Source of the DNA: Duganella phyllosphaerae
GTDB taxonomy: Bacteria; Pseudomonadota; Gammaproteobacteria; Burkholderiales; Burkholderiaceae_D
NCBI RefSeq assembly: GCF_001758785.1
Contig: NZ_LROM01000043.1
Span: 1 to 40,348 of the forward strand
DNA: 40,348 nt
Direction of reading: 5' to 3'
Part shown: piece by piece, positions 7,398-15,043 of the stretch
Layout of the letters: every line of letters starts with the position of its first letter
Numbering within the stretch: the stretch's first letter is position 1
The notes under the pieces: generated by a model
Told to the model about the DNA's origin: nothing
The model's input: the letters and a program-made list of their open reading frames with translations, nothing else
The model's database searches: none
Program-made: the position numbers and the translations under genes

Positions 7398-9824
7398 TCA
7401 CGCCCGCAGACGCGCGCCATGTTTGTGCTGTGCGGCACTTCCCGCTGCAGCCATGATGGCCTCGACAACATCGTCTTGCAGGGTGTTTTGAGTATCTTGT
7501 AAGCTAAAGCGGAAAGCAAGCGATTTCTCGTCCGCTTCCAGACCCTTGCCGCGATATTCATCAAACAAAACAATGGCTTGCACCAACCTGGCCTGCGGAC
7601 TTGCTTGCACTGCGGCATGGAAAGCGTCGAGCACATCCTGCGCGGCCACGCCCTGTTTGACCACCACGGCCAGGTCGCGCGTGGCGCCGGGGAACTTGGA
7701 GATCTCTGCGTACTCGGGCACCGATCGTTGCTGCAAAGCATACGCATCGACTTCGAACACCACCGGCGCATTGGGCAGCTCGTATTTCTGCATCCAGCGC
7801 GGGTGCAGCTCACCGATGAAGCCGATCACCTGGCCGTTCAACAGTACGTTGGCCGAGCGGCCCGGGTGCAGCGCCGGGTGCTCCGCTTTCTCGAAACGCA
7901 GGATTTGCGGTGCAAACAGGTGCTCGAGGTCGGCTTTGAGGTCGAAGAAATCAACCGCGCGGCTGTCCTGGCCCCACTGCTCGTCAACATTGCTGCCGTA
8001 CGCCATCGCGGCCACGCGCTTGGGCTGCAGATAGCCTGCCACGCTGAGCGGGCCGTCGGCCACGCTGTCATCACGGCGATAGATCGCGCCGACTTCGAAC
8101 ACGCGCACGCGGTTGGTTTTACGGTTGAGGTTGTAGCGCACGTTGGCTACCAGGCTGCCCACCAGCGTCGAGCGCATCACGCTCATCTGGCTGGCGATCG
8201 GGTTTTGCAGGGTGATCGGGTTGCTGTTGCCGCCGAAGTCCTGCTCCCACGCCGCTTCCACGAAGCTCATGTTGACCACTTCCTGGAAGCCCAGGTCGGC
8301 CAGCTGGTGGCGCACGGCGAACAGCGAACGGGTGTTTTCCGGCGCGATCACCATGGTGTTGGCTGCGATTGGTGCGACAGCGGGAATGTTCTCGAAGCCG
8401 TACACGCGCGCCACTTCCTCGATCAGGTCTTCCTCGATTTCGATGTCGAAGCGGTAGCTTGGCGCGGTTACCGAGAACACGCCATCGGCCAGGGAGAACG
8501 GCAGCGCCAGGCGCGTAAAGATGTCGGCAATCACTTTATCGTCGAGCGGCACGCCGATCACCTTCTGCGCGCGCGCGGTGCGCAATTGCACTGGCGAGCG
8601 CTGCGGCAGGTTGACGACCTGGTCGTCCACCGGGCCCACTTGCGTGGTGGCGGTGCCGCAGATCTCGACCAGCAGCGCGGTGATGCGCTCGATATGTTCG
8701 ACCACGGTGGCGTAATCGACGCCGCGCTCGAAGCGGTGCGCCGCGTCGGTGGAGAAGTTGAACTTGCGGGCGCGGCCCTGGATGGCGCTCGGCCACCAGA
8801 ACGCCGCTTCCAGGTAGATGGCGTCGGTCTCGAGCGACACGGCGGTGGAATCGCCACCCATGATGCCGGCCAGCGATTCGATCTGCTGCTCGTCGGCGAT
8901 CACGCCCACCCAGTCGTTGAGGGTGACGGTGTTGCCGTTCAGGAGCTTGAGGGTTTCGCCTTCCCTGGCCCAGCGTACGTCCAGGCTGCCGTGAATCTTG
9001 GCCACGTCGAACACGTGGCTCGGACGACCGAGTTCCAGCATCACGTAGTTGGAAATATCGACCAGTGCCGACACCGACCGCTGGCCGCTGCGCTCCAACC
9101 GCTGCTTCATCCAGTCCGGGGTGGCAGCCTTGGCGTTGAGGTTGCGGATCACGCGGCCGGCAAAACGGCCGCACAGGTCCGGCGCCGAAATTTTTACCGG
9201 CAGCACTTCGTCGCTGGTGACCGCCACCGGGGTAAACGTGGGTGCGGTGAGCGTCACGCCGGTCAATGCGGACACTTCGCGCGCCACGCCCAGCACCGAC
9301 AGGCAGTCCGCCTTGTTCGGGGTGAGCTTGATGGTGAACTTGAGGTCGTTCAGTGCGTAGTAGTCGCGGAAGTCCTGGCCCACCGGCGCATCGTCCGGCA
9401 GTTCCAGCAGGCCACTGCCCTCTTCCGACAATTTCAGTTCCTTGGCCGAGCACAACATGCCTTGCGACTCGACGCCGCGCAGTTGCCCTACCTTGATTTC
9501 GAACGGCATGCCATCGGCGCCCGGCGGCAGCACGGCGCCAGCCTTGGCGCACACCACGTGCAGGCCCGGGCGCACATTCGGTGCGCCGCAGACGATGGTG
9601 AGCAAGGTGCCGGTGCCGACATCGACCTGGCAGACGTTGAGGCGGTCGGCATTCGGATGCTTGGCCATGTCGCGCACCAGGCCGACCACCACGTTGGAGA
9701 ACGGTGGCGCGACCGGTTCGACCTCTTCCACTTCCAGGCCGGACATCGTCAGCAGGTGGGCCAGTTCGTCCGAAGTCATCTTCGGGTCGACCATGGTGCG
9801 GAGCCAGTTTTCGGAGAATTGCAT
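7398..9824 (-). CDS. pheT: phenylalanine-tRNA ligase beta subunit
   Basis: Beta subunit of the (alpha-beta)2 phenylalanyl-tRNA synthetase, 808 residues, a normal length. The N-terminal [14 protein letters not shown] is followed by the EMAP-like tRNA-binding domain (about 40-150; [26 protein letters not shown]). The B3/4 editing region, B5 domain and catalytic-like core come next, then the C-terminal ferredoxin-fold anticodon-binding domain ([13 protein letters not shown]). Start chosen at the ATG at 9824 preceded by AGAAAG; a TTG two codons upstream is less likely. It is downstream of pheS, but a repeat element fills most of the 179-base gap. Confidence 0.97.
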   Translation of the reverse strand: MQFSENWLRTMVDPKMTSDELAHLLTMSGLEVEEVEPVAPPFSNVVVGLVRDMAKHPNADRLNVCQVDVGTGTLLTIVCGAPNVRPGLHVVCAKAGAVLPPGADGMPFEIKVGQLRGVESQGMLCSAKELKLSEEGSGLLELPDDAPVGQDFRDYYALNDLKFTIKLTPNKADCLSVLGVAREVSALTGVTLTAPTFTPVAVTSDEVLPVKISAPDLCGRFAGRVIRNLNAKAATPDWMKQRLERSGQRSVSALVDISNYVMLELGRPSHVFDVAKIHGSLDVRWAREGETLKLLNGNTVTLNDWVGVIADEQQIESLAGIMGGDSTAVSLETDAIYLEAAFWWPSAIQGRARKFNFSTDAAHRFERGVDYATVVEHIERITALLVEICGTATTQVGPVDDQVVNLPQRSPVQLRTARAQKVIGVPLDDKVIADIFTRLALPFSLADGVFSVTAPSYRFDIEIEEDLIEEVARVYGFENIPAVAPIAANTMVIAPENTRSLFAVRHQLADLGFQEVVNMSFVEAAWEQDFGGNSNPITLQNPIASQMSVMRSTLVGSLVANVRYNLNRKTNRVRVFEVGAIYRRDDSVADGPLSVAGYLQPKRVAAMAYGSNVDEQWGQDSRAVDFFDLKADLEHLFAPQILRFEKAEHPALHPGRSANVLLNGQVIGFIGELHPRWMQKYELPNAPVVFEVDAYALQQRSVPEYAEISKFPGATRDLAVVVKQGVAAQDVLDAFHAAVQASPQARLVQAIVLFDEYRGKGLEADEKSLAFRFSLQDTQNTLQDDVVEAIMAAAGSAAQHKHGARLRA

Positions 9825-9864
9825 AATCAAACTTTCTAGTTGTTTGTACCCGCGACCTTCGAGC

Positions 9865-9945
9865 CGTCATTCCCGCGCACGCGGGAATCCATGCTGAGCC
9901 GACTGAACAAGCGCTCTATGGATTCCCGCGTTCGCGAGGATGACG
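9865..9945. repeat. 81-bp inverted-repeat element, copy 1 (pheS-pheT gap)
   Basis: The element starts with CGTCATTCCCGCG...CGGGAATCC and ends with the inverse, GGATTCCCGCG...GATGACG. Each end is itself a small palindrome around ATTCCC/GGGAAT. The design matches a second element at 11950-12035, so they are members of one dispersed family. ATTCCC-N-GGGAAT palindromes are known from Neisseria (dRS3) and similar GTCATTCCCGCG repeats occur in many proteobacteria. It is too short to code for a transposase. In the pheS-pheT mRNA it would fold into a long hairpin. Confidence 0.8.
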
Positions 9946-10003
9946 GTGCGAGCGCCGGCGATCTCGGTTGCTGGCGCAGGCACAGTCAGGAATTTATCTC
10001 GTC

Positions 10004-11023
10004 TTAATTAAACTGCTTCAGGAAGCGCAAATCGCCTTCGTAGAACAGCCGCAGGTCGTTCACGCCGTAACGCAACATGGTCAGGCGCTCGAGGCCGGAG
10101 CCGAACGCGAAGCCGATGTATTTTTCCGGGTCCAGGCCGAAGTTGCGCACCACCGACGGGTGCACCTGGCCGGAACCGGAAATCTCGAGCCAGCGGCCCT
10201 TGAGCGGCCCCGAGCCAAAGGCGATGTCGATCTCGGCCGATGGTTCGGTAAACGGGAAATACGACGGACGGAAGCGCACTTGCAGATCGTCGGTCTCGAA
10301 GAAGGCCTTGACGAAGTTCAGGTAAACGCCCTTCAAGTCGGCAAAGCTGATGTTCTCGGCGATCCACAGCCCTTCCACTTGGTGGAACATCGGCGAGTGG
10401 GTGGCGTCGCTATCGACGCGGTAGGTACGGCCGGGCGCGATCACCTTGATCGGCGGCGTGTGGCTGCGCGCGTAGCGCACCTGCATCGGGCTGGTGTGGG
10501 TGCGCAGCAGCAGCGGCTTGCCTTCGCTGTCGTTACCGTCGATATAGAAAGTGTCTTGCATCGAACGGGCCGGGTGATTTTCCGGGCTGTTCAGTGCTGT
10601 GAAATTGGTCCAGTCGTTTTCGATCTCGGGGCCGTCGGCCACGTCGAAACCGATCGAGCGGAAGATCTCTTCCACCCGTTCCCAGGTACGCATGACCGGG
10701 TGCAGTCCACCGCCGGCGCGTCCGCGGCCTGGCAGGGAGACGTCGATTGCCTCGGCGTTCAAACGCGCTTGCATCTGGGCGTCGGCCAGCGCGTCGCGCC
10801 GGGCCGTGAGGGCTGCTTCGATCTGCTGCTTGGCAGCGTTGATCAGGGCGCCTTGCGCCTTGCGGGCTTCCGGGTCGAGCTTGCCCAGGCCCTTCATCAA
10901 TTCGGTAATCTGGCCGGTCTTGCCCAGGTATTTGGCTTTGGCGTTTTCCAGTGCGGCGGCGTCGTCTTGCGCAACCGTGAAGTCCTGCACTGCTGAGGCA
11001 ACGAGTTGTTCCAGGGAGTACAT
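10004..11023 (-). CDS. pheS: phenylalanine-tRNA ligase alpha subunit
   Basis: Catalytic alpha subunit of phenylalanyl-tRNA synthetase, 339 residues. An N-terminal coiled-coil domain (about 1-90) precedes the class II core with [23 protein letters not shown], the substrate-site region [11 protein letters not shown], motif 2 (APGRTYRVD), and motif 3 near the C-terminus ([20 protein letters not shown]). The ATG at 11023 follows AGGATAAG. A strong terminator-like hairpin stands 20 bases before this start, so expression relative to rplT may be reduced or regulated. Confidence 0.97.
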   Translation of the reverse strand: MYSLEQLVASAVQDFTVAQDDAAALENAKAKYLGKTGQITELMKGLGKLDPEARKAQGALINAAKQQIEAALTARRDALADAQMQARLNAEAIDVSLPGRGRAGGGLHPVMRTWERVEEIFRSIGFDVADGPEIENDWTNFTALNSPENHPARSMQDTFYIDGNDSEGKPLLLRTHTSPMQVRYARSHTPPIKVIAPGRTYRVDSDATHSPMFHQVEGLWIAENISFADLKGVYLNFVKAFFETDDLQVRFRPSYFPFTEPSAEIDIAFGSGPLKGRWLEISGSGQVHPSVVRNFGLDPEKYIGFAFGSGLERLTMLRYGVNDLRLFYEGDLRFLKQFN

Positions 11024-11042
11024 GCGTTTCTTATCCTCAATC

Positions 11043-11076
11043 AAAAACGGGGCACAGGTTCACACCTTTGCCCCGT
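11043..11076 (-). terminator. terminator-like hairpin between rplT and pheS
   Basis: On the minus strand ACGGGGCA and TGCCCCGT pair perfectly (8 base pairs) around an inner AGGT-GTGA-ACCT helix. Five T residues follow immediately. This is a good intrinsic terminator by structure, placed inside the operon 20 bases upstream of the pheS start. It could be an attenuator, a partial terminator, or an RNA-processing site. No Phe-rich leader peptide precedes it. Confidence 0.75.
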
Positions 11077-11118
11077 CCTTTACGCTGCCCCGCGAAGGGC
11101 CGCATCATCAATCAGTGC

Positions 11119-11478
11119 TTACGCAGCGATTTGTGCTTTGACTACGTTGACAATCGCAGCGAACGCTGGCTTGTCCATCACTGCCATATCGGCCAGGACT
11201 TTACGGTCCAGTTCGATTGCAGCTTTCTTCAGACCGTTCATGAATACGCTGTACGTCACGCCATGCTCACGGGAAGCGGCGTTGATACGGGCGATCCACA
11301 GGCGGCGGAAGACGCGCTTCTTGTTACGACGGTCGCGGTAGGCGTACTGGCCAGCGCGCATGACTGCTTGCTTGGCAACACGGTAAACCTTGCTACGACG
11401 ACCACGGTAACCCTTGGCCAGGTTTAAGACTTTTTTATGACGGGCACGAGCTGTAACCCCACGTTTTACTCTAGGCAT
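11119..11478 (-). CDS. rplT: 50S ribosomal protein L20
   Basis: L20, 119 residues, the normal length: [18 protein letters not shown] at the N-terminus and the conserved [17 protein letters not shown] follow the family. It binds 23S rRNA domain I early in 50S assembly; in E. coli it also represses translation of rpmI-rplT. A strong AAGGAG ribosome site precedes the ATG by six bases. It is 26 bases downstream of rpmI. Confidence 0.98.
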   Translation of the reverse strand: MPRVKRGVTARARHKKVLNLAKGYRGRRSKVYRVAKQAVMRAGQYAYRDRRNKKRVFRRLWIARINAASREHGVTYSVFMNGLKKAAIELDRKVLADMAVMDKPAFAAIVNVVKAQIAA

Positions 11479-11504
11479 AGTAACTCCTTAAATTGAGTGT
11501 GAGA

Positions 11505-11702
11505 TTAAGCCGATGGCATCATGCGCAGAACCGATTTCACGTCTGCCGCATCGACATTGGTGATACCGCGCAGCTGGCGCTTGGATTTGGTGGTTTTCTT
11601 GGTCAGAATGTGACGCTTGAAAGCGTGGCCACTCTTAACAGTTCCACCCGGGCGTACGCGAAAACGTTTTTTCGCGGAGCTCTTGGTTTTCATTTTTGGC
11701 AT
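11505..11702 (-). CDS. rpmI: 50S ribosomal protein L35
   Basis: L35, 65 residues, very basic: [18 protein letters not shown] and the typical [11 protein letters not shown] are diagnostic. No strong ribosome site is visible just before the ATG, which is compatible with translation control as known for the E. coli rpmI-rplT pair. It is separated from infC by a 349-base gap that contains repeats and a candidate promoter. Confidence 0.97.
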   Translation of the reverse strand: MPKMKTKSSAKKRFRVRPGGTVKSGHAFKRHILTKKTTKSKRQLRGITNVDAADVKSVLRMMPSA

Positions 11703-11834
11703 AGATATTCTGTCGTTTTACGGACAGCTCCATATCGAAACAGGATTACAGGTGGTAACTACGTTACGCTTAGATGCCTGCTCTCACTTGTTTGTGCAGC
11801 GGATGCGAGTCCACTACATTGACTACAGCCGGCG

Positions 11835-11863
11835 ATTATAGCCGGTTTGAAGCAACTGTGCAG
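11835..11863 (-). promoter_or_regulatory. candidate internal promoter for rpmI-rplT
   Basis: On the minus strand a perfect TATAAT (11835-11840) lies about 133 bases before rpmI. The -35 hexamer 17 bases upstream (CTGCAC) is poor. The -10 sits inside a short inverted repeat, CCGGC-TATAATC-GCCGG. Confidence 0.35.
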
Positions 11864-11883
11864 TAAAAATCGCTGACTTGAAA

Positions 11884-11959
11884 AACGTCATTCCCAGCTT
11901 GCAGCAACGTCATTCCCAGCTTGCGAAAACGTCATTCCCGCGTGCAAAACGTCATTCCC
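11884..11959. repeat. short direct-repeat tract of AACGTCATTCCC
   Basis: Four copies of AACGTCATTCCC start at 11884, 11906, 11928 and 11948 (periods 22, 22 and 20). The first two copies are identical over 19 bases (ending AGCTTGC). The fourth is the left end of the adjacent inverted-repeat element, so the tract looks like serial partial duplication of that element's end. Confidence 0.85.
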
Positions 11960-12035
11960 GCGAAGGCGGGAATCCAATGCCGGCGAGCCGCGTTGACTCA
12001 GGCAAAACTGGATTCCCGCCTGCGCGGGAATGACG
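11950..12035. repeat. 86-bp inverted-repeat element, copy 2 (infC-rpmI gap)
   Basis: It begins CGTCATTCCCGCG...CGGGAATCC and ends GGATTCCCGCC...CGGGAATGACG, so the ends are near-perfect inverted repeats of about 26 bases. It has the same layout as the element at 9865-9945 but a different centre. It ends 16 bases before the infC stop, and in the infC mRNA it would form a long hairpin that could protect the 3' end or limit read-through. Confidence 0.8.
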
Positions 12036-12051
12036 GTTGTAACGCTGAAGA

Positions 12052-12573
12052 TTACTTCTTCTTTTTCGGGGAGAGGACCATGATCATTTGGCGGCCTTCC
12101 ATTTTCGGGAACTGCTCGACCTGGCCATGTGGCTCGAGGTCGGCTTTCAGACGTTCCAGCATACGGAAGCCAATATCCTGGTGCGCCATTTCACGGCCGC
12201 GGAAACGCAGCGTGATCTTGGTCTTATCGCCTTCTTCGAGGAACTTGATAAGGTTGCGCAGCTTGATATTGTAGTCGCCATCATCGGTACCCGGACGGAA
12301 TTTGACTTCCTTCACGGAGATGATTTTCTGCTTCAATTTCGCCTCGTGAGCCTTCTTCTGCTCCGAGTACTTGAATTTGCCGTAGTCCATCAAACGGCAA
12401 ACCGGCGGGACCGCCGTAGGGGCGATCTCGACCAGGTCGACGTTTGCCTCTTCCGCCAGGCGGAAGGCTTCGGCCAAAGTCACGATACCGAGTGCTTCGT
12501 TATCGACCCCGCTCAAACGCATTTCGGGGGCAGTGATTTCGCCATTGATGCGATGCGACTTGTCAGTAGCTAT
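12052..12573 (-). CDS. infC: translation initiation factor IF-3, ATA start codon
   Basis: IF-3, 173 residues: N-domain ending in [26 protein letters not shown] and C-domain [22 protein letters not shown], closing with MVLSPKKKK. The first in-frame ATG (12522) would delete the conserved start of the N-domain. The frame extends 17 codons further to ATA at 12573, read as [16 protein letters not shown] after the initiator, with AAAAAGGA placed six bases before it. IF-3 genes characteristically use non-AUG starts (AUU in E. coli) because IF-3 itself rejects them, giving autoregulation. ATA is the best-placed codon here, although ATC two codons upstream cannot be excluded by sequence alone. Confidence 0.95.
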   Translation of the reverse strand: MATDKSHRINGEITAPEMRLSGVDNEALGIVTLAEAFRLAEEANVDLVEIAPTAVPPVCRLMDYGKFKYSEQKKAHEAKLKQKIISVKEVKFRPGTDDGDYNIKLRNLIKFLEEGDKTKITLRFRGREMAHQDIGFRMLERLKADLEPHGQVEQFPKMEGRQMIMVLSPKKKK

Positions 12574-12613
12574 GGTGATTCCTTTTTAAAATCTGAGAAT
12601 AAGGCGCGTGCGA

Positions 12614-14521
12614 TCAGGCTTTGTTGGCGATGTCTTGCGACAGTCGCTCGATCAGGGCATCGACGGACATGACGCCCAGATCGACATTGCCCCGTGCCCG
12701 CACGGCCACGGTGTTGGCATCCCGCTCTTTGTCGCCCACCACGAGGATGTACGGCAGTTTTTGGACGGAATGTTCACGTATTTTATAGTTTATTTTCTCG
12801 TTGCGCAAATCAAGCTGCACGCGGAACCCGGCCCGACGCAGCTTTTCGGTTACTTCGCGCACATAATCAGCCTGCGCATCGGAGATGTTCAAGACCGAAA
12901 CTTGCACTGGCGCCAACCACGCCGGCAGTGCACCCGCATAGTTTTCGATCAGGATGCCGATGAAACGTTCCATCGAACCGACGATTGCACGGTGCAGCAT
13001 GACCGGCACCTGGCGCGTGTTGTCGGCCGCCACGTACTCGGCGCCCAAACGCTCCGGCATGAAGAAGTCGACCTGCATGGTGCCCACCTGCCATGGGCGA
13101 CCGAGCGAATCCTTCAGGTGGTACTCGATCTTCGGACCGTAGAAGGCACCCTCGCCCGGCAATTCGGTCCAGCTCACGCCGCAGGCGCGCAGGCCTGAGC
13201 GCAGCGCTTCTTCCGCTTCATCCCACACTTCGTCGGAACCAATGCGGTTGTCCGGACGCAGCGCCAGTTTCACTTCGATATTGTGGAAGTGGAAATCGGC
13301 ATACACCTCCATGGCCTGGGTGTGGAACGACACCACTTCCGGCTCGATCTGCTCGTGGGTGCAGAAGATGTGGCCGTCATCCTGGGTAAAGCCGCGCACG
13401 CGCATGATGCCGTGCAGCGCACCCGAAGGCTCGTTGCGGTGGCACTGGCCGAACTCGCCGTAGCGCAGCGGCAGGTCGCGGTACGAACGCATATTGCTGT
13501 TAAAGATCTGCACGTGGCCCGGGCAGTTCATCGGCTTTAACGCATACGAGCGGTTTTCCGACTCGGTGACGAACATGTTTTCGCGGTAGTTATCCCAGTG
13601 GCCGGTCTTGGCCCACAGGCTGGCGTCGAGAATTTGCGGCGCCTTCACTTCCTGGTAGCCGTTGACCTGGTACTTGTGGCGCATGTATTGCTCAACCTGC
13701 TGCCAGATGGTCCAGCCTTTCGGATGCCAGAACACCAGGCCCGGCGCCTCGTCCTGGAAGTGGAAGAAGTCCAGCTGCTTGCCCAGCTTGCGGTGGTCGC
13801 GTTTTTCCGCCTCTTCCAGCTGGAATAGGTACTGTTCCTGGTCTTCCTTTTTCGCCCAGGCGGTGCCGTACACGCGCTGCAGCATTTCGTTCTTGCTGTC
13901 GCCGCGCCAGTAGGCGCCGGCCAGCTTCATCAGCTTGAACACTTTCAGCTTGCCGGTCGATGGCACGTGCGGGCCACGGCACAGGTCGGTGAAGCCGCCT
14001 TCGCTGTACAGCGAGACGTCCTGGTCGGCCGGGATCGAGGCGATGATTTCAGCTTTATAAGCTTCGCCGATCGACTTGAAGTAGGCCACGGCCTCGTCGC
14101 GCGGCAAGACACGGCGCGTGACCGGCTCGTCCTTCCTGGCCAGTTCCGTCATTTTCTTTTCGATCGCCACCAGGTCATCGGGCGTAAACGGACGCTTGTA
14201 CGAGAAGTCGTAGTAAAAACCGTTCTCGATCACCGGGCCGATGGTCACTTGCGCATCCGGGAACAGTTCCTTGACGGCGTAGGCCAGCAGGTGGGCGGTC
14301 GAGTGACGGATCACGTCCAGACCCTCGGGGCCTTTATCGGTGATGATGGCCAGGTCGACGTTTTTCTCGATCAGGTGGGAAGTATCCACGACTTTGCCGT
14401 CGACCTTGCCGGCCAGCGCGGCTTTGCCGAGGCTGGTGGCAATGCTGGACGCGACCTGGGCAACGGTGACGGGACCCTCGAACTCGCGGGCGGAGCCATC
14501 TGGAAGGCGGACTGAAATCAT
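12614..14521 (-). CDS. thrS: threonine-tRNA ligase
   Basis: Class II threonyl-tRNA synthetase, 635 residues, full length. Domains: TGS (about 1-61); the editing SAD domain with [11 protein letters not shown] and [12 protein letters not shown], which together supply the HxxxH and CxxxH motifs; the catalytic core with [10 protein letters not shown] (zinc-binding Cys), motif 2 ([15 protein letters not shown]) and the motif 3 region ([19 protein letters not shown]); and the C-terminal anticodon domain ([18 protein letters not shown]). GGGAGA precedes the ATG. Upstream lies a Thr-rich leader peptide and a terminator, so the gene is probably under attenuation control. The infC start lies 40 bases downstream of its stop. 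Confidence 0.97.
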   Translation of the reverse strand: MISVRLPDGSAREFEGPVTVAQVASSIATSLGKAALAGKVDGKVVDTSHLIEKNVDLAIITDKGPEGLDVIRHSTAHLLAYAVKELFPDAQVTIGPVIENGFYYDFSYKRPFTPDDLVAIEKKMTELARKDEPVTRRVLPRDEAVAYFKSIGEAYKAEIIASIPADQDVSLYSEGGFTDLCRGPHVPSTGKLKVFKLMKLAGAYWRGDSKNEMLQRVYGTAWAKKEDQEQYLFQLEEAEKRDHRKLGKQLDFFHFQDEAPGLVFWHPKGWTIWQQVEQYMRHKYQVNGYQEVKAPQILDASLWAKTGHWDNYRENMFVTESENRSYALKPMNCPGHVQIFNSNMRSYRDLPLRYGEFGQCHRNEPSGALHGIMRVRGFTQDDGHIFCTHEQIEPEVVSFHTQAMEVYADFHFHNIEVKLALRPDNRIGSDEVWDEAEEALRSGLRACGVSWTELPGEGAFYGPKIEYHLKDSLGRPWQVGTMQVDFFMPERLGAEYVAADNTRQVPVMLHRAIVGSMERFIGILIENYAGALPAWLAPVQVSVLNISDAQADYVREVTEKLRRAGFRVQLDLRNEKINYKIREHSVQKLPYILVVGDKERDANTVAVRARGNVDLGVMSVDALIERLSQDIANKA

Positions 14522-14582
14522 GAAGTTCTCCCTGTGGGCGCATGGCGCGCCTGTTGGTACATTGAATTAAAAAACGCGGACG

Positions 14583-14610
14583 AAAAAAAAACGCGGACTA
14601 GCCGCGTTTT
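14583..14610 (-). terminator. attenuator terminator of the thrS leader (bidirectional hairpin)
   Basis: On the minus strand AAAACGCGG and CCGCGTTTT pair over 9 bases around the loop CTAGT, and nine T residues follow. It lies 61 bases before the thrS start and 38 bases after the stop of a Thr-rich leader peptide. A second copy of the 3' arm plus T run (CCGCGTTTTTT, 14569-14579) follows. On the plus strand the hairpin is also followed by T residues. Promoter sequence between hairpin and thrS is lacking, so thrS transcripts must pass through it. Confidence 0.85.
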
Positions 14611-14648
14611 CTCTTTTTTTGAGCAAAAAGGTTCCCGTTCGACTAGCG

Positions 14649-14684
14649 TCACTCCCAAAGCTTGGTAGTAGTTCGCGGTGTCAT
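14649..14684 (-). CDS. thrS leader peptide, Thr-rich
   Basis: Eleven-residue open frame MTPRTTTKLWE with stop TGA. Four of the ten codons after the start are Thr (ACA, ACT, ACT, ACC), three of them consecutive. GAAAGG stands 10 bases before the ATG. The arrangement (regulatory codons, then an RNA segment that can pair with the terminator's 5' arm, then a strong terminator and the matching tRNA synthetase gene) is that of classical amino-acid attenuators such as thrL or pheL. A stalled ribosome at the Thr codons would free GCUAGUCG (14647-14640) to pair with CGGCUAGU (14604-14597) and disrupt the terminator. The pairing was derived by hand. Confidence 0.8.
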   Translation of the reverse strand: MTPRTTTKLWE

Positions 14685-14720
14685 AACCGGGATGCCTTTC
14701 TCGCTCTTACATGAAGGGCC

Positions 14721-14809
14721 GACTCAAAACGACCGCAGCTTCGTTGCACCACCTTGCCGTGCAACCGCACTGTCTGCGGTGTTGCGCCTTGCTGCGCTCA
14801 TTTTGAATC
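14721..14809. repeat. 89-bp imperfect palindrome downstream of tRNA-Val
   Basis: On the plus strand GACTCAAAACGACCGCAGC (14721-14739) is matched by the inverse complement of 14791-14809 at 16 of 19 positions. An inner GTTGCACCACC faces GGTGTTGCGC, and the centre contains a further GTGCAAC-type fold. The whole could form one long hairpin in RNA of either strand. It lies between tRNA-Val and the thrS leader peptide. It could be a repeat element, a tRNA 3' processing structure or part of the thrS leader; nothing in the sequence decides. Confidence 0.6.
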
Positions 14810-14825
14810 AGCCTCATTTGAATTC

Positions 14826-14902
14826 TGGTGGGCGGTGAGGAATTCGAATCCCCGACCCCTTGGATGTCGACCAAGTATTCTAACCAGCTGAACTAACCGC
14901 CC
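14826..14902 (-). tRNA. tRNA-Val (anticodon GAC)
   Basis: A 77-base cloverleaf with encoded CCA. Acceptor stem GGGCGGT/ACCGCCC pairs perfectly, D arm GTTC/GAAT (one G-U), anticodon stem CTTGG/CCAAG, T arm GGGGA-TTCGAAT-TCCTC, discriminator A73. The anticodon loop TCGACAT places GAC at 34-36, reading GUC and GUU. A73 also fits Val rather than Asp, although the D arm is Asp-like. Position 33 reads C in this alignment instead of the near-universal U. A near-consensus promoter precedes the gene, and the thrS leader follows on the same strand. Confidence 0.93.
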
Positions 14903-14912
14903 GAAGACCAGC

Positions 14913-14941
14913 ATTATAGAGAGCGAAAAGCAGAATGACAA
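14913..14941 (-). promoter_or_regulatory. sigma-70 promoter of tRNA-Val
   Basis: On the minus strand TTGTCA (14936-14941) and a perfect TATAAT (14913-14918) are spaced by 17 bases, and the tRNA begins 10 bases after the -10. This is the strongest consensus promoter in the window, as expected for a stable RNA gene. It may also feed the thrS operon. Confidence 0.85.
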
Positions 14942-15043
14942 GAGGCTTTCATAGGAAAGATTTACGGATTGCACGATGTCGATAGCACACGCTGCCCCTG
15001 CTTCCAGTAAACTGCCTGTATCTATTCATACACAAGAACCGCC

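Larger units (their letters stand above)
11703..12051. other. gene-free stretch between infC and rpmI
   Basis: No coding sequence is supported in these 349 bases. They hold a candidate minus-strand promoter with a perfect -10 (11835-11840), a short direct-repeat tract (11884-11959) and the second 86-bp inverted-repeat element (11950-12035). The part nearest rpmI (11703-11830) would be the leader RNA of rpmI and is where an L20-binding structure would be expected by analogy with E. coli; I could not confirm one by eye. Confidence 0.6.

Noticed and set aside
7578..9839. Long plus-strand open frame of about 750 codons
   Set aside because: It is antisense to pheT, has a His/Val/Gly-rich composition typical of reverse-strand shadows in GC-rich genes, and matches no family. 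The same applies to long frames opposite relA (21504-23027) and ETF-QO (32504-34396).
11037..11108. 23-codon frame before pheS as a Phe leader peptide
   Set aside because: It has only two Phe codons, far apart, and no ribosome site; its frame runs through the terminator hairpin, unlike a pheL-type leader.
11884..11959. Direct repeats at about 22-base period, possible CRISPR array
   Set aside because: Repeat units are about 12-19 bases with only 3-10 bases between them, no spacer-length unique sequence and no cas genes; the tract derives from the neighbouring inverted-repeat element.
14826..14902. tRNA-Asp, suggested by the Asp-like D arm and a GTC in the sequence
   Set aside because: The GTC falls at the stem-loop border; the loop centre gives GAC, and the discriminator base is A as in Val, not G as in Asp.
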